In this document: positions 6,164 to 11,477 of the stretch, piece by piece
Position numbering within the stretch: the stretch's first letter is position 1
Layout: the number at the start of each line of letters is the position of its first letter
DNA from: Cytophagales bacterium
GTDB lineage: Bacteria; Bacteroidota; Bacteroidia; Cytophagales; JAAEPT01
NCBI GenBank assembly: GCA_011524675.1
Contig: WTJX01000299.1
Coordinates: 1-11,477, forward strand
Direction of reading: 5' to 3'
Length of the DNA stretch: 11,477 nt
Notes under the pieces: generated by a model
What the model saw: only the letters and a program-made list of their open reading frames with translations
Told to the model about the DNA's origin: nothing
Databases searched by the model: none
Position numbers and translations under genes: made by a program

Positions 6164-7660
6164 ATGTCATCACCTTCCATCAATACACTAGGACAGCTGA
6201 AAGCAAGCGGTTACCAGTCAAAGTCAGTAAAAGAAGAAATCAGAGATAATCTCATAAAATCCATCTCTGAGGAAAAAAATGTCTTTGACAAAATAAGGGG
6301 TTACGAAGATACCGTGATTCCAGAGTTTGAGTCTTCCTTGCTTGCTAAGCACAATATTTTATTTTTAGGGTTACGTGGCCAAGCCAAAACGATGATGGCA
6401 CGCATGATGGTCAAACTACTTGATGAGTATATGCCAGCCATAGAGGGAGCAGAGCTTTTTGATGATCCATTGGCACCGATTACTCGTTTTGGGAAGGAGA
6501 CTATTGCTCAAAAAGGAGACGATACGCCTATTGTTTGGATACATAGAGAACAACGCTATGTAGAGAAGTTGGCAACACCTGATGTTTCTGTTGCGGATTT
6601 GGTAGGCGACCTTGATCCTATCAAGGCCGCCACACAAAAACTCACTTATGCAGATGAAAGGGTGATACACTTTGGTATGATACCTAGAGCACACCGTTGT
6701 ATCTTTGTCATCAATGAGTTGCCAGACTTGCAAGCAAGAATACAGGTAGCATTATTTAACATCTTACAAGAAGGAGACATACAGATACGAGGCTTCAATA
6801 TACGCCTACCCGTAGATGTACAGTTTGTTTTTACTGCAAATCCAGAGGACTATACGAATAGGGGGTCGATAGTTACGCCTTTGAAAGATAGGATAGAAAG
6901 CCAAATATTAACGCATTACCCTAAAAGTACAGAGATTTCAAAAGTCATCACTAAACAGGAGGCTCAAATAGATGCAGCTCTAAAAGAAAAACTACAAAGC
7001 TCCGACTTGATAGACAACTTGATAGAAGAAATTGCTTTTGCAGCGCGCGAAAGTGAGTATGTAGATCAAAAAAGTGGTGTGTCGGCTCGTCTCACTATTT
7101 CTGCTTATGAATTGTTGCATAGCGTGGCAGAAAGAAGAATGTTATTAAACAAAGAAGGTCGTACTTACCTCCGGGTGGCAGACATTGTGGGTATAGTCCC
7201 TGCTATCAATGGGAAGATAGAACTTGTATATGAGGGTGAGCAAGAAGGAAGTCATAATGTTTCACTGTTTTTGCTAGGCAAAGCGATTCGTAAGCAGTTT
7301 GAACAGATTTTTCCCGATCCAGAAAAATTAAAAAAACAAAAAGACGGTATCAATCCATATGCTGACATAGTAACATGGTTCAACAAAGGGAATGAAGTAA
7401 ATATATTGCAAAACTTGTCTAAGCAAGACTATCAAGCTACCCTCAATAAGGTAGATGGGTTATCGGCTATGGTTGACTATATTGCCCCCGAGGCAGAAAG
7501 CGATTACAAATATTTGCTGATGGAGTTTGCTTTACACGGTCTAGCCGAATATTCTCAATTGAGTAAGCAAGTAGTAGATTCACGCTCTACCTTCAAAGAT
7601 TTAGTGGGGAGTATGTTTAATATGGATGATTTTAATCCAGAAGAGGAGGAGCTGTATTAG
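6164..7660 (+). CDS. MoxR/magnesium-chelatase-I-like AAA+ ATPase
   Basis: This cytoplasmic AAA+ ATPase of 498 residues belongs to the MoxR/ChlI group. The Walker A loop is GLRGQAKT (69-76), with Ala in place of the usual Gly before Lys75. Walker B is CIFVINEL with Asn184-Glu185 where Asp-Glu is usual. Sensor 1 is FTANPEDY (Asn226), the arginine finger is in LKDRIESQI (Arg243), and sensor 2 is in GVSARLTIS (Arg309). About 310-355 is the helical lid, and 360-498 is an extra C-terminal part ending in an acidic tail. The gene follows a VWA partner, as in RavA-ViaA, NorQ-NorD and Rv0958-Rv0959. It is not a true Mg-chelatase subunit, since no chlorophyll genes are near. The role is probably chaperone-like assembly or metal insertion, with client unknown. 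A strong hairpin terminator begins 12 nt after the stop. Confidence 0.92.
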   Translation: MSSPSINTLGQLKASGYQSKSVKEEIRDNLIKSISEEKNVFDKIRGYEDTVIPEFESSLLAKHNILFLGLRGQAKTMMARMMVKLLDEYMPAIEGAELFDDPLAPITRFGKETIAQKGDDTPIVWIHREQRYVEKLATPDVSVADLVGDLDPIKAATQKLTYADERVIHFGMIPRAHRCIFVINELPDLQARIQVALFNILQEGDIQIRGFNIRLPVDVQFVFTANPEDYTNRGSIVTPLKDRIESQILTHYPKSTEISKVITKQEAQIDAALKEKLQSSDLIDNLIEEIAFAARESEYVDQKSGVSARLTISAYELLHSVAERRMLLNKEGRTYLRVADIVGIVPAINGKIELVYEGEQEGSHNVSLFLLGKAIRKQFEQIFPDPEKLKKQKDGINPYADIVTWFNKGNEVNILQNLSKQDYQATLNKVDGLSAMVDYIAPEAESDYKYLLMEFALHGLAEYSQLSKQVVDSRSTFKDLVGSMFNMDDFNPEEEELY

Positions 7661-7672
7661 GAAACGCTATAC

Positions 7673-7709
7673 AAGGCTTTGCAAAACCGTAGTTATGCAA
7701 AGCCTTTTT
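7673..7709 (+). terminator. Intrinsic terminator of the VWA/ATPase operon (repeat copy 1)
   Basis: AAGGCTTTGCA (7673-7683) pairs perfectly with TGCAAAGCCTT (7696-7706). The 12-nt loop can itself form three further pairs (AAC/GTT) past an A-A mismatch. A T5 run (7705-7709) follows on the plus strand. It lies 12 nt after the ATPase stop. Its 34-bp core differs at one base from the inverted copy at 8769-8802. Confidence 0.85.
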
Positions 7710-7754
7710 ATATATCCCTACTTGTCTTTCACTTCAAACAGACTCTTTACTAAC

Positions 7755-7778
7755 GTATAAAAAACTAACCTTAGTTTT
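7755..7778 (-). terminator. AT-rich terminator-like hairpin after folE
   Basis: AAAACTAA (7761-7768) and TTAGTTTT (7771-7778) are perfect inverted arms, with a minimal CC centre that would open to a larger loop. On the minus strand the stem runs into TTTTTT and then ATACG. It lies 6 nt after the folE stop. The low GC content makes it weak. It contains AACCTTAGTTTT, also present at 4694-4705. Confidence 0.5.
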
Positions 7779-7784
7779 AACTTT

Positions 7785-8450
7785 TTAAAAATTTGAGGGT
7801 TGGTTTAGACAGTTTAAAAACTCTTTTCTTTTTTCTATACTTTCAAAGCAACCTCCGTATTCGATCGTACTCGTAAAGCTTGTTTTATCTTTTATTCCTC
7901 TTGATGATACGCAAAGGTGTTTTGCATGTATGAGTACTATGACATCTTTGGTGGCTAGTGTCTCTTGTAGTTCGTTTAGTATTTGAAGGCATAGACGCTC
8001 CTGCACTTGGGGACGGTGAGCATAGTAATCTACTATCCTATTGATTTTTGATAGACCGATGACTTTTCCTTGTGGTATATAAGCAATATGTGCCTTGCCT
8101 ACTATGGGTAAGAAGTGATGTTCGCAAGATGAATCTATGTTAATATCTTGCTCTACCAGCATTTTACTATAGTTATACTGATTTTCAAAGTTTGATATTT
8201 GAGGTTTGTTTTTTGGGTTTAAACCATAGAATAGTTCTTTGACATACATTTTTGCAAAACGATATGGCGTGCCAGCTAGGCTTTGGTCGGTAAGGTCAAG
8301 CCCTAGCTCTTCCATTATTTTGGCAAAGTGATGCTGTATGTTTTCTATTTTTTCTTGATCCGTCTTTTGAAAAGCATCTTTGCGGAGTGGTGTTTCTAGA
8401 CTTGTTAACAAATGATTGTTACCTAAACTTTCTATTTCTTCTTTTTTCAT
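7785..8450 (-). CDS. folE: GTP cyclohydrolase I (type IA, FolE)
   Basis: The enzyme converts GTP to 7,8-dihydroneopterin triphosphate, the first step of tetrahydrofolate and pterin synthesis, in the cytoplasm as a homodecamer. At 221 residues it matches the family length. Zinc and catalytic residues are all present: Cys109 and His112 in SSCEHHFLP, catalytic His111, and His178 and Cys180 in HAKHLCVSSRG. GLSKINRIVDYYAHRPQVQERL (132-153) is the strongly conserved central block, which I read as type IA. TPYRFAKMYVKELFYGL (61-77) is the N-terminal family signature. The first 35 residues are variable, as usual. The gene appears monocistronic: a promoter lies about 38 nt upstream, a hairpin follows its stop, and the neighbours on both sides are unrelated. 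No fragmentation or odd residue is seen. Confidence 0.97.
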   Translation of the reverse strand: MKKEEIESLGNNHLLTSLETPLRKDAFQKTDQEKIENIQHHFAKIMEELGLDLTDQSLAGTPYRFAKMYVKELFYGLNPKNKPQISNFENQYNYSKMLVEQDINIDSSCEHHFLPIVGKAHIAYIPQGKVIGLSKINRIVDYYAHRPQVQERLCLQILNELQETLATKDVIVLIHAKHLCVSSRGIKDKTSFTSTIEYGGCFESIEKRKEFLNCLNQPSNF

Positions 8451-8487
8451 AATTCTTGTCCACTACTTTACCAAGTGCGATTTACTG

Positions 8488-8519
8488 CAAAGATATGTAT
8501 AGTAAAGCTAAAAATGCAA
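8488..8519 (-). promoter_or_regulatory. Bacteroidota-type promoter of folE
   Basis: On the minus strand TATCTTTG (complement of 8488-8495) matches TANNTTTG exactly. TTG (complement of 8517-8519) lies 21 nt upstream, within the tolerated spacing for a -33 element. The folE start is about 38 nt beyond the -7 element. The -33 part overlaps the palindrome at 8515-8529. Confidence 0.5.
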
Positions 8520-8529
8520 CGCTGTTGCA
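8515..8529. promoter_or_regulatory. 15-bp palindrome overlapping the folE -33 element
   Basis: TGCAAC-GCT-GTTGCA is a perfect 6-bp inverted repeat with a 3-nt centre. It sits on the -33 region of the folE promoter, the right place for a repressor. Its size and symmetry suit a dimeric regulator. No regulator can be named from sequence. Confidence 0.35.
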
Positions 8530-8538
8530 AAAAGGCGT

Positions 8539-8564
8539 GATTTTATTCCACGAAAGTGGGAAAA
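8539..8564. repeat. 26-nt hairpin repeat, copy 1
   Basis: The 26 nt begin GATTTTATT and end GTGGGAAAA. They contain the stem TTCCAC-GAAA-GTGGGAA (6 pairs including one G-T). An identical copy lies at 8719-8744, the same way round and 180 bp away. There is no U-tract after the stem on either strand, so terminator function is unlikely. A heptad tract begins at the base after the repeat. Confidence 0.85.
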
Positions 8565-8655
8565 GTGATTAGTGATTAACGATTAGAGATTAGTGTTGGA
8601 TTATGGATTATGAGTGATGAGTTTTTTTAGTGCTTAGTGATGAATGATTAGTCTT
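8565..8655. repeat. Degenerate heptanucleotide-period tract (13 units)
   Basis: In strict 7-nt register from 8565 the units are GTGATTA, GTGATTA, ACGATTA, GAGATTA, GTGTTGG, ATTATGG, ATTATGA, GTGATGA, GTTTTTT, TAGTGCT, TAGTGAT, GAATGAT, TAGTCTT. The first four share GATTA at the same place, and units 10-13 again repeat TAGT or GAT. The period shows no insertion across 91 bases. Confidence 0.7.
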
Positions 8656-8671
8656 TAAATAGGCCTTATTC

Positions 8672-8713
8672 TTTGTACTAACGACTTTGTACTTAATACT
8701 AGCTACTCAAAAC
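8672..8713. repeat. Heptanucleotide-period tract (six units ending in AC)
   Basis: The units are TTTGTAC, TAACGAC, TTTGTAC, TTAATAC, TAGCTAC and TCAAAAC. Every unit ends in AC and two are identical. The 11-mer CTAACGACTTT here (8678-8688) also occurs at 4919-4929, upstream of the VWA gene. Confidence 0.7.
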
Positions 8714-8718
8714 AGCTG

Positions 8719-8744
8719 GATTTTATTCCACGAAAGTGGGAAAA
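8719..8744. repeat. 26-nt hairpin repeat, copy 2
   Basis: This copy is identical to the 26 nt at 8539-8564 and in the same orientation. It is followed within two bases by another short heptad run (GGATTAG, AGTTTAA, TGATTTA at 8746-8766). The pair therefore has the form hairpin plus heptads, twice in succession. Confidence 0.85.
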
Positions 8745-8762
8745 AGGATTAGAGTTTAATGA

Positions 8763-8808
8763 TTTAAGAAGGCTTTGCATAACTAAGGTTTTGCAAAGCC
8801 TTCTTAAA
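8763..8808 (-). terminator. 17-bp-stem hairpin terminator of the secreted-hydrolase gene (repeat copy 2)
   Basis: Arms 8763-8779 and 8792-8808 are perfectly complementary over 17 bp, with a 12-nt loop. The hairpin begins 17 nt after the stop of the minus-strand 801-residue gene. The U-tract after the stem is broken (CTTAAATC), but the long stem should still end transcription, and the symmetry allows use in both directions. The inner 34 bp are the inverted repeat of the terminator at 7673-7706 with one base changed. Confidence 0.75.
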
Positions 8809-8825
8809 GAGAACTGTAGTATATC

Positions 8826-11231
8826 TTATCTACCAAATACTTCTACTTCTGCTAATGATAGCACTCCTGCTCCATTCAGTTTTATAGATACAGTTTTACC
8901 TAAAACTCCTCCTGCATCTACTGTAGCAGATGGAATTGTTTCTTTAAATGTTTTAGAAAAGGTAATATCTCCTTTGCTATTTTTTACATATACTGTATAG
9001 TTTGATATTCCGTTGGGGTAGCCTTCATCTATTCTGCCGAGAATATTCATTTCGTTGATGATATGGTCTTTCCCTAAATCTACTTGCCACCATGGGTTAG
9101 TTTCTTTCTTTGTACGCGATAAAGAGCCATAACTAACAGAACCATTACTGTTTCCGTCTATAGCAAGCGAAGCTTTCCCTCTAATGCCATCGGAAGATTG
9201 TGATGCAATGCCTTTACGTGATAAGTTATTTCCGTTTCCTTTACTTTTATGAATGAATCTAGATGTTCCTTTGTTAAGGTTAAAAACAACATCTACATAT
9301 TCAAACCTTCTCCACCATATGTTACTATTATTAACGCCCTCTGCTAGAGGTGCTCCTAAAGGCATGTTCCATTCAGGAAATGGCATTATATTTTTAAATA
9401 AATCTCTTCCAGCAGTCCTTACTACTTTTGAGTCTGTGTATTTAAAATAAGACCTTTCACCTGCTCCGATGAGGAACATGGCTAGCTTTACTGGAAAATA
9501 GGCATATAGTTTTGACAACTCTTTACGTTCGTTTTCATTGTATTTAGCCCATATTTCAGGCATAGCTTTCTGAGCTTTTGTTCGCATTTCATCTAGACTG
9601 AGTGAATCGCTGGGAATAGGCTTTCGTGTAGCGACCGTTATTTGAATCCATTTACCAGCTCTGGATAGTTTTTGCATCAATCTAATCCCTTCATTTGCAT
9701 GAGGGATATAATTACCGAAATGCTCAAATGATTCTATGTATGCAACATGGGTATAGTTCATAGAAAATCTAGTGCGGATGTTTCCTGTACCTGGTCTAGC
9801 AAAGTTTCCTGTAAGGAAAAATTTATCTCCATAGTCTTCTCTGACTACATTCATCAGTTTTTTGGTATGTTCCCAATAACTTTTGTTACTTACTGGATTG
9901 CCCAAATAATCATAGTAATCGCCAGAAGCTACTGCCCCCACTTTGGCAAGTGCATCAATAAAAAAGGAACATCCATCGTTTTCTTTACCTTTAAGCTCTT
10001 TGGCTACATCGCTTAGCCACCATTTGCGCGTTTCGGGATTTGCAAGGTTAAAATAGGCGCTTTCGCCTCCTTTTGGACCTCCTGCGAGGACTTTTTTATC
10101 TGCTTTATAAAGATAATGTTCGGGCGCTTCAAGATAGTGCCCTTTTAAACCAGGGTTGTCAGTATCTTTTTCGAGGTTCATATATCCAGCACTATACATT
10201 ATATCTGGATAGTACTTTCTAAACGTTGCATGACCACCTATATCAGATGCTTTACAAACAATGTCTATTTCTTTCTTCGTAAATGGGATTCTCCTTTTTC
10301 GGATTTCTGCCCACCTTTTAGGTGTCTCCCAGCTCCATGGTCGAACTTTCTTTTCAAGCTCTGGTAAATTCATCATCATTTCTACTGCCTCTTCATCATA
10401 GGTATGTCCATCTTCCACATCAGAAAAAGGATGTTCAGTATCTTCTTTGGTTAACGCTAAGTTTCTGATAATAAGCTTAAACTTGATTTGCTCTATAGCA
10501 AAGCCTCCTTTACTCTTTGTATTACTTCCAGCTCCAGTAATAGAAAATGATTCATCACTTAGATTAAAGCTTTTTTTAGTTTCTCTAAAATTGGTGGCTT
10601 TAAAGATTTCTCCAAAGCCCAAAATTATTTTATGACTAAAACGACTAGAGTTTTTAGCTACGGTAATGTTTGTGAATTTAGCTTCTAGCAAAAGACCTGT
10701 ATCAAAAAGATCAGTATTATTTATAGTGAAATCTTGTTGCCTCATACGGATAGACTTCCCAGCATTAATATTATATTTATTAGAAATACCCCAACGGTTA
10801 TTTTCGTCAGAAAGTGAGGTGTTTTTACCCAATGATGTTATGGCACAATTGTTTTTTGTATATGTATAATTTGTGTTTTCAAATGCGTCCACTACTATAT
10901 TAAACGCTAAGGTTTCGGCTTCTTTTCCACCCATTAAATTGTTTCCAGTCCACTTGATGTGATATATATAGCTTGCACCATTTTTTTTTCGTGTACAAGA
11001 AAGGTCTGCTGAGCTGAGATTTACACTACGGTAACCATTGGTAAGTATAAGGTCTGTATCAACTCCTGATGTTGTACCTGCTTGTGATTTTAAGGTTAGC
11101 CAAAAATAACTAGTTCTTCCTGATGAGTTTACTTCACTTGTTTGAGAATAACTTGATGCAGGTGATAATCCGAGTATGAAAATTATAATAATGAAAGAAT
11201 GTTTTACTATTTTTTGATTTGAATAATTCAT
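8826..11231 (-). CDS. Secreted putative glycoside hydrolase with C-terminal F5/8C (fucolectin-like) domain
   Basis: The predicted protein has 801 residues. Residues 1-30 are a Sec signal peptide (KHSFIIIIFILGLSPASSYSQ), cut near 29-31, so it is exported. About 40-260 is a beta-rich region I do not recognise. About 290-650 resembles a TIM-barrel glycoside-hydrolase-like fold of the GHL15 kind: FFIDALAK (Asp426) and HVAYIESFEHF (Glu500, Glu503) are candidate acidic catalytic residues, and NPETRKWW (398-405) is typical of such barrels. About 668-801 is a discoidin/F5-8 type C domain with NPWWQVDLG (712-720) and the closing LAEVEVFG (793-800), close to fucose-binding fucolectin modules. No lipobox or type IX secretion tail is seen. 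The likely role is attack on a fucosylated or other complex surface polysaccharide; the substrate is inference. No SusC/D genes or other carbohydrate enzymes adjoin it. Confidence 0.78.
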   Translation of the reverse strand: MNYSNQKIVKHSFIIIIFILGLSPASSYSQTSEVNSSGRTSYFWLTLKSQAGTTSGVDTDLILTNGYRSVNLSSADLSCTRKKNGASYIYHIKWTGNNLMGGKEAETLAFNIVVDAFENTNYTYTKNNCAITSLGKNTSLSDENNRWGISNKYNINAGKSIRMRQQDFTINNTDLFDTGLLLEAKFTNITVAKNSSRFSHKIILGFGEIFKATNFRETKKSFNLSDESFSITGAGSNTKSKGGFAIEQIKFKLIIRNLALTKEDTEHPFSDVEDGHTYDEEAVEMMMNLPELEKKVRPWSWETPKRWAEIRKRRIPFTKKEIDIVCKASDIGGHATFRKYYPDIMYSAGYMNLEKDTDNPGLKGHYLEAPEHYLYKADKKVLAGGPKGGESAYFNLANPETRKWWLSDVAKELKGKENDGCSFFIDALAKVGAVASGDYYDYLGNPVSNKSYWEHTKKLMNVVREDYGDKFFLTGNFARPGTGNIRTRFSMNYTHVAYIESFEHFGNYIPHANEGIRLMQKLSRAGKWIQITVATRKPIPSDSLSLDEMRTKAQKAMPEIWAKYNENERKELSKLYAYFPVKLAMFLIGAGERSYFKYTDSKVVRTAGRDLFKNIMPFPEWNMPLGAPLAEGVNNSNIWWRRFEYVDVVFNLNKGTSRFIHKSKGNGNNLSRKGIASQSSDGIRGKASLAIDGNSNGSVSYGSLSRTKKETNPWWQVDLGKDHIINEMNILGRIDEGYPNGISNYTVYVKNSKGDITFSKTFKETIPSATVDAGGVLGKTVSIKLNGAGVLSLAEVEVFGR

Positions 11232-11477
11232 AGCCTTTTTTGTCTGTGTTATGCTGATAATTGAATAATCTACTGAAAAATTTTGTAAATGGGGGCTTTA
11301 GCATTATCTGTTTATCCTGTTAGTCTAACTGTAGGTGGTTTTTATTGGAAAAGCATTTTAACTTAATAAGTTATTTTTAATAAAAATAATAGTCATTAAA
11401 GATTATTGCAAATTATTTACTGTAAGTAGTCATCCAAAAATACTTATGATAAAAAACGGCTATTTTAATTCATCTCA
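11232..11477. other. Upstream region of the secreted-hydrolase gene
   Basis: This is AT-rich with no gene seen. It must contain the promoter of the minus-strand gene. The only TANNTTTG match on that strand is TATTTTTG (complement of 11435-11442), about 200 nt before the start codon, and it has no TTTG at the right distance. No clear repeat or operator is visible. Confidence 0.4.

Larger units (their letters stand above)
8451..8825. other. 375-bp repeat-filled gap between folE and the glycoside-hydrolase-like gene
   Basis: No gene is supported. The part nearest folE (8488-8529) holds its probable promoter and a 15-bp palindrome. From 8539 to 8808 almost every base belongs to a repeat: a 26-nt hairpin repeat (8539-8564), heptad tracts (8565-8655 and 8672-8713), a second copy of the 26-nt repeat (8719-8744), a short heptad run (8746-8766), and the 17-bp-stem hairpin (8763-8808). 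Confidence 0.7.

Noticed and set aside
6164..7660. Magnesium chelatase subunit of chlorophyll synthesis
   Set aside because: Similarity is to the AAA+ core only. No BchD/BchH-type genes are present, and the neighbour is a short VWA protein, so a chaperone role fits better.
8539..8564. 26-nt hairpin repeat as an intrinsic terminator
   Set aside because: No U-tract follows the stem on either strand, and copy 1 lies upstream of the folE promoter where no transcript needs to end.
8565..8713. Repeats suggestive of a CRISPR array
   Set aside because: The units are 7 nt, degenerate and contiguous. There are no conserved 25-40 nt repeats with unique spacers between, and no cas genes.
8826..11231. 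Long gaps in recognisable similarity as signs of a frameshifted gene
   Set aside because: One frame runs uninterrupted from signal peptide to the last strand of the F5/8C domain, so the gene looks intact.

Overview
The window looks like chromosomal DNA from a free-living, probably marine or environmental member of the Bacteroidota, possibly of the Cytophagales. Four things point there. There is an ECF sigma factor paired with a FecR-type anti-sigma protein ending in a DUF4974-like domain. Promoters fit the Bacteroidota pattern TTTG-N(17-21)-TANNTTTG. Ribosome-binding sites are weak and AT-rich. A large secreted protein carries a carbohydrate-binding module. The genus cannot be fixed from sequence alone, and the lineage is inference.

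Layout from left to right. Positions 1-277 hold no gene but at least three hairpins. On the minus strand follow a fecR-like anti-sigma gene (278-1180) and its ECF sigma gene (1227-1757, GTG start, good promoter). Further up on the minus strand is a tight pair: a cNMP-domain/acyltransferase fusion (2475-4463) and an SGNH hydrolase (1879-2472) starting 2 nt after its stop. A 555-bp gene-free divergent region (4464-5018) separates these from a plus-strand pair: a VWA protein (5019-6119) and a MoxR/ChlI-like AAA+ ATPase (6164-7660). Next come folE (7785-8450, minus), a 375-bp repeat-filled gap, and an 801-residue secreted putative glycoside hydrolase with a C-terminal F5/8C (fucolectin-like) domain (8826-11231, minus).

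Functional grouping. The sigma/anti-sigma pair is a cell-surface signalling module whose usual TonB-dependent partner is not in the window. The acyltransferase and SGNH genes look like a small lipid-remodelling unit under allosteric control. The VWA and AAA+ genes form a chaperone-type pair resembling mycobacterial Rv0959/Rv0958. FolE makes the first intermediate of tetrahydrofolate/pterin synthesis and is independent of its neighbours.

The most unusual content lies between the genes. Two 34-bp hairpin terminators differ at a single base although they serve unrelated, oppositely oriented genes. A 26-nt hairpin repeat is present twice, perfectly conserved. Long degenerate tracts with a strict 7-nt period fill the gaps at 4473-4570 and 8565-8766. 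Short motifs (AACCTTAGTT, and CCCGC-N3-GCGGGTTTCAT) recur among the intergenic hairpins. Together these suggest one or more families of dispersed intergenic repeats that have been recruited as terminators.
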